From Anaerolineae bacterium (GTDB lineage Bacteria; Chloroflexota; Anaerolineae; JAADDB01): a stretch of 18,495 nt of DNA. Shown here in pieces: positions 7,684-15,094 of this stretch. Location: the NCBI GenBank assembly GCA_015486895.1, contig WFQT01000283.1, positions 1 through 18,495 on the forward strand, in the 5' to 3' direction. The first letter of the stretch is position 1. The number at the start of each line of letters is the position of its first letter. The position numbers were made by a program, and so were the translations under genes. The notes below the pieces were generated by a model that searched no databases, had not been told where the DNA came from, and saw only the letters and a program-made list of their open reading frames with translations.

Positions 7684-8409
7684 TTAGATGTCGGTGATGA
7701 CCTCGGCGTTGAACGTGTAACGCCTCCCTACGCGGATCTGTCGAAAAAGAACTGCAGGTTGTTGGTCGCTGGTATAGGTAAGCCGCTCCACTAGAAAGCC
7801 GAGGGTGCCTTTAGTCGTGGAAAGCAGCCTGGCCTCCTTTTCCCCAAAGGCAATAGCCTCAATACTGTATACTGCTTTGAGCAGGGGGATGCCGTATTTC
7901 CCCACTAACAGCGTGTGTACTGATTGGTTCTCCGTATCCTCCTGAAGCAACTGCGGGCAGAGTGCCTGGGGTAAATAGCGGATTTCGTGGGCTACAGGGA
8001 CGCCGTCTTGCAATTGCAAGTGCACAAGTTTAATTACGGACTGGTGGAAGCTTACGTGTAGGCGTCTGGCAACATCCGGCGGTGGGAAAATAGCATCTTT
8101 GTCTAACAGCTTGACCTGGATGCCGTCGGTAGAAGTCGCCGGTGGCGCCGCGCTGAGGCGAAAAGAAAGAGCGCGGTACTCTGGTAGAGAGACAAAGGTG
8201 CCCCGTCCCTGCTGGCGGTAAAGTAATCCTTCTTGTTCGAGGGTGTGGATGGCCCGTACTACAGTGCCCCGGCTGACGTTGAACTGCCGGGCCAACACTC
8301 CCTCAGTAGGGAAGCGGGCTCCCGGAGCGTAATACCCTTTTAATATCTGGCTACGAAGCGTTTGTTGAATGTGAAGATATTTGGGATATGGGGTGCTGGA
8401 CGTCATCAT
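7684..8409 (-). CDS. GntR-family (HutC/UTRA subfamily) transcriptional regulator, probable hutU regulator
   Basis: A 241-residue protein with an N-terminal winged helix-turn-helix (about 8-74) and a C-terminal UTRA ligand-binding domain (about 90-235). The DNA-binding part reads PKYLHIQQTLRSQILKG, then the recognition region FNVSRGTVVRAIHTLEQEGL and the wing QQGRGTFVS, all classic GntR features. Family members dimerise on palindromes and release DNA when a small metabolite binds; urocanate is the known effector for HutC. The gene ends 122 bases before hutU on the same strand, and the paired palindromes lie in that gap. Regulation of hutU is therefore likely and urocanate is a reasonable effector guess. 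Two ATGs are adjacent (8407-8409 and 8404-8406); AGGAG precedes them by 5-8 bases. Confidence 0.92.
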   Translation of the reverse strand: MMTSSTPYPKYLHIQQTLRSQILKGYYAPGARFPTEGVLARQFNVSRGTVVRAIHTLEQEGLLYRQQGRGTFVSLPEYRALSFRLSAAPPATSTDGIQVKLLDKDAIFPPPDVARRLHVSFHQSVIKLVHLQLQDGVPVAHEIRYLPQALCPQLLQEDTENQSVHTLLVGKYGIPLLKAVYSIEAIAFGEKEARLLSTTKGTLGFLVERLTYTSDQQPAVLFRQIRVGRRYTFNAEVITDI

Positions 8410-8460
8410 TGTCGCTCCTGCACGTTAGAAGCCGCATAGTTTTTGTAATTTAATTGGTCG

Positions 8461-8707
8461 AATAACTATGGACTCTGGCGGTTTTATTTGGGTGTGCCCT
8501 AACCGAGTTGGGAGCGGTGCGGCGGTGGAGCACGATCACCGAATGAAATTCGGCTTTAGATGCGGGCTACCGCCTACTGAACCGGGCGTGGGCGTGTAGG
8601 GCATGTCCCCTTGACAGATGGTGGTTCATTTTCTTGCACCGTGCACAAGAATTTCACTGTCAAGGTACTGACCTGGAAACGTCATTTCCGCCAGACTCCA
8701 AGTTATT
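8461..8707. repeat. Element A: MITE-like or structured-RNA element with terminal inverted repeats
   Basis: The left end AATAACTATGGACTCTGGCG (8461-8480, then G) is inverted at the right end as CCGCCAGACTCCAAGTTATT (8688-8707), about 20 bases with one mismatch and a one-base gap. Inside are nested complementary pairs: TGCCCTA/TAGGGCA (8495-8501/8597-8603), GGCGGT/ACCGCC (8521-8526/8569-8574) and CCGAAT/ATTCGG (8539-8544/8548-8553). A second arm is CCTTGACAG/CTGTCAAGG (8609-8617/8657-8665), with TGCAC/GTGCA (8635-8639/8641-8645) inside it. The left and right ends recur in element B at 15095-15235. There is no coding sequence. A MITE or other non-autonomous element is one reading; a folded transcript is another. 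Confidence 0.65.
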
Positions 8708-8722
8708 ATAGATGATGCTTCC

Positions 8723-8744
8723 CCCTTTGTCAAGGGTATTTTTT
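8723..8744 (+). terminator. Hairpin plus T-run downstream of element A
   Basis: CCCTT (8723-8727) pairs with AAGGG (8732-8736) around a TGTC loop, followed by TA and six Ts (8739-8744). The stem is short, so strength is uncertain. No annotated plus-strand gene precedes it; it would only make sense for a transcript reading element A, or as insulation of the holB promoter. The same bases include TTGTCA, which might also serve as a -35 box. Confidence 0.4.
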
Positions 8745-8792
8745 CAGCATCTAACTATGGCGCCTCTGGCGGGAAGGCAGCGCCTGGATTTC

Positions 8793-8821
8793 TTAACACC
8801 TTGAGCTCTCTGTGGTAGAAT
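8793..8821 (+). promoter_or_regulatory. holB promoter giving a probably leaderless mRNA
   Basis: TTAACA (8793-8798), a 17-base spacer and TAGAAT (8816-8821) match the sigma-70 consensus at five of six bases in each box. The -10 box ends seven bases before the A of the holB ATG at 8828. The expected transcription start therefore falls on or beside the start codon. No Shine-Dalgarno precedes the ATG, which fits leaderless initiation. Confidence 0.65.
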
Positions 8822-8827
8822 GGTGTC

Positions 8828-9835
8828 ATGGAGCAAAAAGGATCGAAATCAACCTGGCTTGTTGTGGGGCACGATTGGGCTGTGCAGCGGCTGCAAAATC
8901 AGATTGAACGCGGCCGGCTGGCGCACGCTTATCTGTTCACCGGGCCGGCGCACATTGGTAAACAGACATTAGGGCGGGCGCTGGCGCAGGCGTTACTCTG
9001 CACTTCGGATACGCCTCCTTGCGGCGTTTGCCGGGCTTGTCGCCTGGTGCAACAGAATCGCCACCCGGATTTATGGGTTGTCCCGGCAGACGGGGGGATC
9101 CTAAAAGTGGATCAAGTGCGCGCTGTGGAGGCAGATGTTGCCCGCCGGCCGGTGGAAGGGCGCTTCAAGCTATTCATTTTCCCGGACATGCATCTGGTGC
9201 AACCGGCGGCGGCCAACGCGTTGCTGAAAACATTAGAAGAGCCACCAGCCCATGCCATTTTTATTCTGACCGCCCCTACGGCGGCAGCGTTGCTACCTAC
9301 CATCGTCTCCCGTTGCCAGGTCTATCGGCTGCGGCCACTCTCCCGCCAGGTCATTGAGGAGGCGCTGCTGCAGTGGTCGGTGCCGCCGGATCGTGCATCC
9401 CAGATTGCCGGCCTGGCTGATGGTCGCATCGGCTGGGCCTGGCAGGCTGCCCATGATGATACGCTTTTGCCCCGTCGCTTGCAGCAGGCGCGAGATCTCG
9501 TGGAGCTGATTTATACAGCGAATCGCTGGCAGCGGCTGCAAGCAGCGAAACGGTTGGCGGGGGATAGCCACCAGGCCAGTCAGGTGCTCACTGTCTGGGC
9601 AAGTGTATGGCGCGACTTGCTCCTTTTACATTACCAGTTGACAGATCGGCTTATCAATGTTAGCTTATTGGACCAGTTAACGCCGTTAGCAGAGGCGCTG
9701 TCCGTTGTGCAATTGCGGCAGGCGCTGGTCCGAGTCCACCGGACGCAGCGTTACTTTGAAGAGCATGTCAATATGTTGTTGGCGCTGGAATCGTTGTTCT
9801 TGCGGTTGCCGCGGTTGCGCCGGACAACTTTTTAG
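8828..9835 (+). CDS. holB: DNA polymerase III delta' subunit, clamp-loader ATPase family
   Basis: A 335-residue AAA+ clamp-loader protein. Delta' works with tau/gamma and delta to load the sliding clamp during replication. Visible features are a Walker A-like GPAHIGKQ (39-46), a zinc-binding set Cys58, Cys65, Cys68 and Cys71 (C-x6-C-x2-C-x2-C), a degenerate Walker B region FIFPDMHLV (117-124), LLKTLEEPP (132-140) and the sensor-1 motif SRC (161-163). The C-terminal third is helical and poorly conserved, as expected. Length is normal for the family. ricT follows 42 bases downstream, an arrangement also known from Firmicutes (holB-yaaT). The start lacks a Shine-Dalgarno but sits directly after a strong -10 box. 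Confidence 0.95.
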   Translation: MEQKGSKSTWLVVGHDWAVQRLQNQIERGRLAHAYLFTGPAHIGKQTLGRALAQALLCTSDTPPCGVCRACRLVQQNRHPDLWVVPADGGILKVDQVRAVEADVARRPVEGRFKLFIFPDMHLVQPAAANALLKTLEEPPAHAIFILTAPTAAALLPTIVSRCQVYRLRPLSRQVIEEALLQWSVPPDRASQIAGLADGRIGWAWQAAHDDTLLPRRLQQARDLVELIYTANRWQRLQAAKRLAGDSHQASQVLTVWASVWRDLLLLHYQLTDRLINVSLLDQLTPLAEALSVVQLRQALVRVHRTQRYFEEHVNMLLALESLFLRLPRLRRTTF

Positions 9836-9877
9836 CTAAGAGAAGGGGCAAAGCCCTGGTTTTCATAAGGAGGCAGA

Positions 9878-10675
9878 ATGGTTCGAGTCGTTGGGGTGCA
9901 GTTTGCCCTGGCCGCCAAGATATATGACTTCGCTGTGGAAGAGAATTCTCCGACCGTCGGCGAGTACGTCGTTGTTGACACCAGTAAAGGATTTCACGTG
10001 GGACAGGTGATGACACCCATCAGAGAAGTTTCGGAAAAGGATATTCCTGGCCAATTGAAACGCGTAGTGCGTATTGCCAATAGTTGGGATTTGGTGAGCA
10101 AGGATCAATATGCCCACAAGGAGGCGGAGGCGCTTCAGGAGACAAAAGTGTGGGTGAAAAAGCATAACCTGCGGATGAAGTTGGTGTCTGCTTCTTATAA
10201 CTTTGATGGTGGTTATTTGACGATCTACTTCACTGCCGACAAGCGGGTGGATTTCCGGGCTTTGGTGAAGGATCTGGCACGGGTCTTCCACACTCGCATT
10301 GAGATGCGACAAATTGGCGAGCGAGATGAGACGAAACTTTTAGGGGGCATTGGCCGGTGTGGCCGGGAGTTGTGTTGTAGCCGTTGGAAGCGAGACTTTG
10401 AGCATGTTTCCATCAAAATTGCCAAGCTGCAAAACTTGCCGTTGAACCCATCGGAGATCACTGGCGTATGCGGCAAGTTGCTCTGCTGCCTGGCCTATGA
10501 GGCGGATACGTATAAAGAGTTGAGTAAGGATATTCCCCGGGTGGGCAGCCGTGTGCGCACTAAGCAGGGGCAGGGCAAAGTGAAATATGTCCAGGCTTTG
10601 AAAGAGACTTTTACCGTCTTGTTAGAAGATAGCAATGAGCTTGTCGAAATGACCACTGAGGACCTGGAAAAATAA
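9878..10675 (+). CDS. ricT: PSP1-domain protein RicT (YaaT)
   Basis: A 265-residue PSP1 C-terminal domain protein. In Bacillus, RicT (YaaT) joins RicA and RicF in an iron-sulphur-containing complex that promotes RNase Y-dependent mRNA maturation and affects sporulation, competence and biofilm formation. The PSP1 core covers about residues 60-145. It is followed by two cysteine clusters: GRCGRELCC (Cys161, 166, 167) and GVCGKLLCC (Cys198, 203, 204), consistent with metal-cluster ligands. The C-terminus is a small beta-rich segment starting about 220. A strong AAGGAGG six bases before the ATG sets the start. It probably shares the holB promoter. No ricA or ricF is visible here, so the partner set in this organism is unknown. 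Confidence 0.93.
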   Translation: MVRVVGVQFALAAKIYDFAVEENSPTVGEYVVVDTSKGFHVGQVMTPIREVSEKDIPGQLKRVVRIANSWDLVSKDQYAHKEAEALQETKVWVKKHNLRMKLVSASYNFDGGYLTIYFTADKRVDFRALVKDLARVFHTRIEMRQIGERDETKLLGGIGRCGRELCCSRWKRDFEHVSIKIAKLQNLPLNPSEITGVCGKLLCCLAYEADTYKELSKDIPRVGSRVRTKQGQGKVKYVQALKETFTVLLEDSNELVEMTTEDLEK

Positions 10676-10706
10676 GGCAGCAAGTTGCGTGTCATTAGTT
10701 GTCCTG

Positions 10707-10725
10707 CGGCGACTTCCAGTCGCCG
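10707..10725. repeat. Short perfect hairpin after ricT
   Basis: CGGCGACT (10707-10714) pairs with AGTCGCCG (10718-10725) around a TCC loop. A-rich rather than T-rich sequence follows on the plus strand, so it is not a standard terminator for ricT. It sits between convergent ricT and tyrA and may be a REP-like element or a transcript-end stabiliser. Confidence 0.5.
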
Positions 10726-10740
10726 AAAAACGTTCTCTTT

Positions 10741-10772
10741 TGCCCTACAGTGGTACGTCCAAGTGTAGGGCA
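10741..10772. repeat. Inverted repeat with TGCCCTACA arms
   Basis: TGCCCTACA (10741-10749) and TGTAGGGCA (10764-10772) are perfect nine-base arms around a 14-base loop, in the gap between convergent ricT and tyrA. The GTAGGGCA core recurs within element A (8596-8603) and, altered, in the palindrome at 15331-15357. This suggests a REP-like intergenic family. Confidence 0.5.
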
Positions 10773-10848
10773 GGTTGGCGGCGGCTACAGTCCAGCAAGG
10801 TGCCGCCTAAGTCGAAGAGAATTGCCTTGGGGCGCGCAGTCAGCATTG

Positions 10849-11751
10849 TCAAGATCGCTCCTCACTACTGTCCTGCCAATCTTCCAGGCCGCGCATGAAT
10901 TGTTGCCGTTCCACATACCAGTTGCGCCGCAAGCGGATGGCGTTTAGGAGCGAGCGCAACGCTTCCTCGTTGCCGGACTGCAATGCCGATTTCAGTTGCT
11001 CCAACGCATCTTCGTACTGTTCTAACAGTGCTAATACGGGCTCTATATTGGTCAGCAAGATGTCGATTGACATGGTCACGTTGCTGCTGGCTAAGCGGGA
11101 GGTATCCCGGAAGCCGTTAGCTGCCACCTCCCATAGGAGTGGGTCCTCTCTGCCAACCTTGTCGGCGGTAGCGAGAAGAGCTGAGGCGGCTAAGTAAGGC
11201 AAATGGCTAATGGTAGCTACCAGCCGGTCATGGCGAGCTGCCGTCAAGCGCAGTGGTCGTGCTCCTACCGTCGTAATTAGCTCCCGCGCCACGCTCAATG
11301 CCCATGGTGTAGTGCGCTCCAAGGGGCAGAGCACGAAAGTCGTGTGGTGGAAAAGGGTTTCCTCACTGGCTTCCCACCCCGCTTGTTCCTTGCCGCACAT
11401 GGGATGCCCCCCCATTGCCTCCACCCCGGCGGGTAGAGTCCTCAGAGCGCGGCAAATATCCCGCTTGGTGCTGCCCAAATCCATTACTAAAGTGCCCGGC
11501 GCTAAAGTCGGACCGATCTCTTGCAAGAAGCACATGATCGCCCGCACCGGCAAAGCCAAAATGAGGAAATCAGCGCCGGGGAAACTATCCCAGGTTGTGG
11601 AACCGGCGTTGATCACACCGGCGCGCGCAGCCTGGCGCACTGTTTCTCGGTTGCGATCCAGACCATAAATAGTCATTCGTGGATACGCCTGGCGCAGGGC
11701 CCGGGCCAGCGAGCCCCCCATGAGTCCCAAGCCGATGATTCCTATGTGCAA
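10849..11751 (-). CDS. tyrA: Prephenate (or arogenate) dehydrogenase
   Basis: A 300-residue TyrA-family dehydrogenase that oxidatively decarboxylates prephenate to 4-hydroxyphenylpyruvate, or arogenate to tyrosine, with NAD(P)+. Visible features are the Rossmann motif GLGLMGGSLA (7-16), DLGSTK (91-96), the substrate/catalytic segment GGHPMCGKEQAGWEAS (114-129, His116 the likely catalytic residue), SHLPYLAASAL, and NGFRDTSRLASSN. There is no C-terminal ACT domain. The start is TTG at 11749-11751: it puts the Rossmann fold at the very N-terminus, and no ATG or GTG lies in frame between it and the upstream gene's stop. There is no clear Shine-Dalgarno, so translation may be coupled to the gene 48 bases upstream. 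It is the last gene of the trpB-trpA-flavoprotein-tyrA cluster. Confidence 0.94.
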   Translation of the reverse strand: MHIGIIGLGLMGGSLARALRQAYPRMTIYGLDRNRETVRQAARAGVINAGSTTWDSFPGADFLILALPVRAIMCFLQEIGPTLAPGTLVMDLGSTKRDICRALRTLPAGVEAMGGHPMCGKEQAGWEASEETLFHHTTFVLCPLERTTPWALSVARELITTVGARPLRLTAARHDRLVATISHLPYLAASALLATADKVGREDPLLWEVAANGFRDTSRLASSNVTMSIDILLTNIEPVLALLEQYEDALEQLKSALQSGNEEALRSLLNAIRLRRNWYVERQQFMRGLEDWQDSSEERS

Positions 11752-11799
11752 TTCAAAGAGTCGTTTTTCGTTTTCTCTCTCGTTGAAAGCGCACCTTCC

Positions 11800-13032
11800 T
11801 TACTTGCGCAGATAATAGCGAGTCGAGGGCAAAAATGCCGTGTAGGGGGAAGTTACCCCTAAGTTTATACCGGCAATCTGCTTTGCCAAGGCCGGGTGGC
11901 GATTTCCCTGGCGGATGATCCTGGAAAGGGCTCGCGGCACCATTGCCCTCCGCAACAGGATGCGTAGCCCTTTGAAGAGAAGCTCGTAGCGCCAACGAAG
12001 TTGGGCGGCATAGAATTGTACCCCTACATCCAATAGCCGGCGATGGCGCAGCGTGGGGGCCAATACCTGTGCTGCCAGTTCTCCGCTCTCCATGGCTAGA
12101 TCGATTCCCTCGCCAGTGATAGGGTTCACTAAGCCGGCTGCCTCACCTACCACTGTGCAGCCGGGCCGGCTTAGTGGCATAGCTGGGAAGTCGGTGCGTA
12201 GTGGATACCCGGCCAGCTTCCCGATCAGTGTTGCTCCTTTGAGGCGATCGTGCAAAGATGATTCCATGGTCAGAAAGTGTTCTAGAAGTGCCCGCACGTT
12301 CAGTCTGCTGGCGAGGCGCAACGTTTGGGGAAAGACACCCAGACCGATATTCGCCTGCCCCTCACCAGTGGGAAAGAGCCAGGCATAGCCGGGAAGCCAG
12401 TTCAGCACAGTGAAGTAGAACTCCAACTGCGGTATCAAGTCAGCTATGTCCTGCCAGTAACCTCGTATTGCCCGTACTACCGGCGGCAATGCTTGCAAGA
12501 AACCAAATGCCTTTAGCAGCGGTAAGCTAACGCCGGTAGCTAAAACGGTCAGCGGTGCCCTGGCTTCTCGCAGGTGGCCGTTTTGTAACATTTCTACGCC
12601 TGACACCCGCTTGTGGTCGTCGAATAGCGGGCCTACCACTTTGGTTTCTTGTTGCAGCCTGGCTCCTTCATTCTGAGCGGCTCGGCGCAGCAAGTCGTCA
12701 AGGATAAGTCGGGGCAGCACATAGCCGTATCCCGGCAAATTGTCTGTCAGGCCATGGAAAGGCATGCGCATGAATTCCCCTCGCGGCCCCACTAATGCTG
12801 CTTGTTCTACACGAAAAGCGCCGGCAGCTTGCACGGCATTTTCTATACCCAAGCGTTGCATGACGGCGACGGCTCGCGGCGTTAATCCGTCGCCGCACGT
12901 CTTTGGCCGGGGGAAATGGCTACGTTCCAACAGGAGGACATCGCGGCCGCGACGGGCTAATTCCCGGGCTAATGTCGAACCGGCTGGCCCGGCACCGACG
13001 ATGATAATCTCGGCGTTTGGCGCTTTGCTCAC
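11800..13032 (-). CDS. Geranylgeranyl reductase family FAD-dependent oxidoreductase
   Basis: A 410-residue flavoprotein of the geranylgeranyl reductase family (ChlP/BchP, archaeal GGR and many bacterial homologues), which typically reduces isoprenoid double bonds in quinone side chains, chlorophyll phytyl chains or lipids. Features are the FAD-binding GAGPAGS (13-19), the family motif PRPKTCGDGLTPRA (41-54), GYAWLFPTGEGQANIGLG (about 215-232) and the second FAD motif VGEAAGLVNPITGEGI (295-310). The start GTG overlaps the trpA stop by four bases (GTGA), so translation is coupled to trpA. That is a notable place for such an enzyme, inside an aromatic amino acid operon. The substrate is unknown; a menaquinone or other isoprenoid is possible, and an aromatic substrate cannot be excluded. 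Confidence 0.9.
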   Translation of the reverse strand: MSKAPNAEIIIVGAGPAGSTLARELARRGRDVLLLERSHFPRPKTCGDGLTPRAVAVMQRLGIENAVQAAGAFRVEQAALVGPRGEFMRMPFHGLTDNLPGYGYVLPRLILDDLLRRAAQNEGARLQQETKVVGPLFDDHKRVSGVEMLQNGHLREARAPLTVLATGVSLPLLKAFGFLQALPPVVRAIRGYWQDIADLIPQLEFYFTVLNWLPGYAWLFPTGEGQANIGLGVFPQTLRLASRLNVRALLEHFLTMESSLHDRLKGATLIGKLAGYPLRTDFPAMPLSRPGCTVVGEAAGLVNPITGEGIDLAMESGELAAQVLAPTLRHRRLLDVGVQFYAAQLRWRYELLFKGLRILLRRAMVPRALSRIIRQGNRHPALAKQIAGINLGVTSPYTAFLPSTRYYLRK

Positions 13033-13844
13033 GCTGGCAATGCTCCTTTTGTGGCCTCGGATAGGGAGCGCGCTAAGTCGACAACTTTAGCCAAGGCTCC
13101 TTCTCCAACGCCTAAGCGTACTAAAGCGCTGCCGACAATGACGCCTTCCACGATGCTTGCAATGGCCGCGGCTTGCTGTGGCCGGCTGACACCGAACCCT
13201 ACGGCTAACGGCGAGGTCGTCTCTTTTCGTACCTGGGCTACAAATGCCGCTAAATCGGAGGGTACCCCTTCTCGTGCTCCGGTTATGCCGGTTACTGAAA
13301 CCAGGTAGAGAAAGCCGGTTGTAGCTTTTGCCGCCAAACGGATCCGCTCTGCTGTCGAATTGGGCGCTAACAGGAAATTCATAGCTAAGCCGAGATCCGC
13401 CGCGGTGCTGGCCAATGGGCCGGCTGCTTCCGGTGGCAGGTCGGGTATAATGAAGCCATCAACCCCGGCTGCTGTTGCATTCCGGCAGAACTTCTCCGTA
13501 CCGTAGGCTAATATCGGGTTGTAATAGCCCATGAGCAGAAGAGGCTGCTTTACGCCGCGGTGACGGATTTCCCGTATCAAGTCGAAGGCGCGTCGGCTGT
13601 TCATGCCGTTCGCTAACGCTTGTTGGGTGGCGGCCTGTATGGTGGGACCATCGGCCAATGGGTCGGAGAAAGGTAAGCCTAATTCTAAAAGATCGGCCCC
13701 CGCCGCGGCCAGGGCACTCACAATTGCCACCGAAGCGTCCAAAGTCGGATAGCCTAAAGGCCAGTAAGGCATGAAAGCAGCCGTAGGTTGGCCGCGGAAG
13801 GTTGCAAAAGCGGCAGCAACACGCTCTCCATTATGATGATTCAT
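13029..13844 (-). CDS. trpA: Tryptophan synthase alpha subunit
   Basis: A 271-residue TIM-barrel protein that splits indole-3-glycerol phosphate into glyceraldehyde 3-phosphate and indole, passing indole to TrpB through a tunnel. The active-site segment [14 protein letters not shown] (54-67) carries the catalytic Glu54 and Asp65 equivalents. [13 protein letters not shown] and the phosphate-binding end [11 protein letters not shown] are also present. The usual PYxxAGDP N-terminal motif reads MPYWPLGYP, a variant in an otherwise conserved protein. The gene overlaps trpB by 14 bases and the following flavoprotein by four, so all three are likely translated together. Confidence 0.97.
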   Translation of the reverse strand: MNHHNGERVAAAFATFRGQPTAAFMPYWPLGYPTLDASVAIVSALAAAGADLLELGLPFSDPLADGPTIQAATQQALANGMNSRRAFDLIREIRHRGVKQPLLLMGYYNPILAYGTEKFCRNATAAGVDGFIIPDLPPEAAGPLASTAADLGLAMNFLLAPNSTAERIRLAAKATTGFLYLVSVTGITGAREGVPSDLAAFVAQVRKETTSPLAVGFGVSRPQQAAAIASIVEGVIVGSALVRLGVGEGALAKVVDLARSLSEATKGALPA

Positions 13845-15075
13845 GTTTTTCCTCCTCGCGTTGGCGCAAAGCTTGCATGACGCTATCCAGGTCTTTATCT
13901 CCCCGGCCGCTAAGATTGATGAGGATAATTTGCTCCGGGGACATGGTTGGGGCTAAGCGAATGGCCTCCGCAACCGCGTGGGCTGACTCCAGTGCTGGGA
14001 TGATGCCCTCTAACTCGCTGAGCTGCAAGAAGGCGTCCAACGCGGCGTCGTCTGTGGCATAAGTGTAGGTCACCCGACCCTGATCCCGCAGGTAGGCGTG
14101 CTCCGGGCCTATGCTGGCGTAATCCAAGCCGGCGCTGATGCTGTGTGTTAAGGCAATCTGGCCATCCTCGTCTTGTAGCAGGTAGGAGTATGTACCGTGC
14201 AAAACTCCTGGCCGGCCTTGCTTTGGGTCAGCGAAACGGGCAGCGTGCTGCCCGCCGGCGATGCCTAAGCCACCTGCCTCTACGCCGATCATCTGGCTTG
14301 ATGTGTCTAAGAAGGGATAGAAGATGCCTATGCTATTGGAGCCGCCCCCAACACAGGCAATGATGGTATCCGGCCAGCGTCCGGGACCGTCTGCTGCCAG
14401 CATTTGCTCGCGGGCTTCCCGCCCGATGACGGACTGGAGGTTTCGCACCATGCGTGGATAAGGGTGTGGTCCTAATGCCGAGCCTAACAGGTAATATGAC
14501 GTGCGTACATTGGTTACCCAATCACGGATAGCCTCGTTGATAGCGTCCTTTAGAGTACGGCTACCGCTTTCCACCGGTCGCACTTCAGCGCCTAATAGCT
14601 GCATGCGGAACACGTTGGGCTTCTGCCGGGCCATGTCCACCGTTCCCATGTAGATGACGGCTTGCAGTCCCAGGAGAGCAGCTGCGGTGGCGGTGGCGAC
14701 ACCATGTTGCCCGGCGCCAGTTTCGGCAATGAGGCGCTGTTTGCCCATGCGCCGGGCTAATAGTGCCTGTCCCAAGGCGTTGTTAATCTTGTGGGCGCCG
14801 GAATGGGCCAGGTCTTCCCTCTTTAAGTAAATTTGGGCACCGCCTAAGGCGTCGCTTAGCCGTTTGGCGTAAGTGATTGGGGTTGGCCGGCCCACGTAGG
14901 TGCGAAGAAGCATTTCTAATTCCTGCTGGAAAGATGTGTCAGCCTGTGCTTCGTTGTATGTTGTTTCCAGTTCCTGCAGTGCCGGCATCAAGGTCTCCGG
15001 TACGAACTGGCCGCCATAGGGACCGAAGAACCCCCGGCTGTCCGGTAGCTGGCTTTCGTCTCGCTGCTGCTCCAT
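13831..15075 (-). CDS. trpB: Tryptophan synthase beta subunit
   Basis: A 414-residue, TrpB1-type beta chain that condenses indole with serine in a PLP-dependent reaction to give tryptophan. Key parts are [12 protein letters not shown] (18-29), the PLP lysine in [13 protein letters not shown] (Lys96), the catalytic Glu118 in ETGAGQHG (118-125), the PLP-phosphate loop CVGGGSNS (240-247) and, near the end, SGRGDKD. AAGGAG seven bases before the ATG supports the start. It is the first gene of the minus-strand trpB-trpA-flavoprotein-tyrA cluster. The leader upstream contains element B, whose near end is only about 20 bases from the start codon. No trp leader peptide or T-box is apparent in that leader. 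Confidence 0.98.
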   Translation of the reverse strand: MEQQRDESQLPDSRGFFGPYGGQFVPETLMPALQELETTYNEAQADTSFQQELEMLLRTYVGRPTPITYAKRLSDALGGAQIYLKREDLAHSGAHKINNALGQALLARRMGKQRLIAETGAGQHGVATATAAALLGLQAVIYMGTVDMARQKPNVFRMQLLGAEVRPVESGSRTLKDAINEAIRDWVTNVRTSYYLLGSALGPHPYPRMVRNLQSVIGREAREQMLAADGPGRWPDTIIACVGGGSNSIGIFYPFLDTSSQMIGVEAGGLGIAGGQHAARFADPKQGRPGVLHGTYSYLLQDEDGQIALTHSISAGLDYASIGPEHAYLRDQGRVTYTYATDDAALDAFLQLSELEGIIPALESAHAVAEAIRLAPTMSPEQIILINLSGRGDKDLDSVMQALRQREEEKHESS

Positions 15076-15094
15076 GAATTTACTCCTTACTTGC

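Larger units (their letters stand above)
8410..8827. other. Repeat- and hairpin-rich intergenic region between gntR and holB
   Basis: These 418 bases separate two divergently transcribed genes. They contain a 247-base element with terminal inverted repeats and nested hairpins (8461-8707), a terminator-like hairpin (8723-8744), another partial copy of the element's left end (8752-8772) and the holB promoter (8793-8821). No ORF of note is present. A promoter for gntR on the minus strand is not obvious. Confidence 0.75.

Noticed and set aside
10707..10730. Intrinsic terminator for ricT
   Set aside because: The stem is followed by As, not Ts, on the plus strand, and on the minus strand no T-run follows either.
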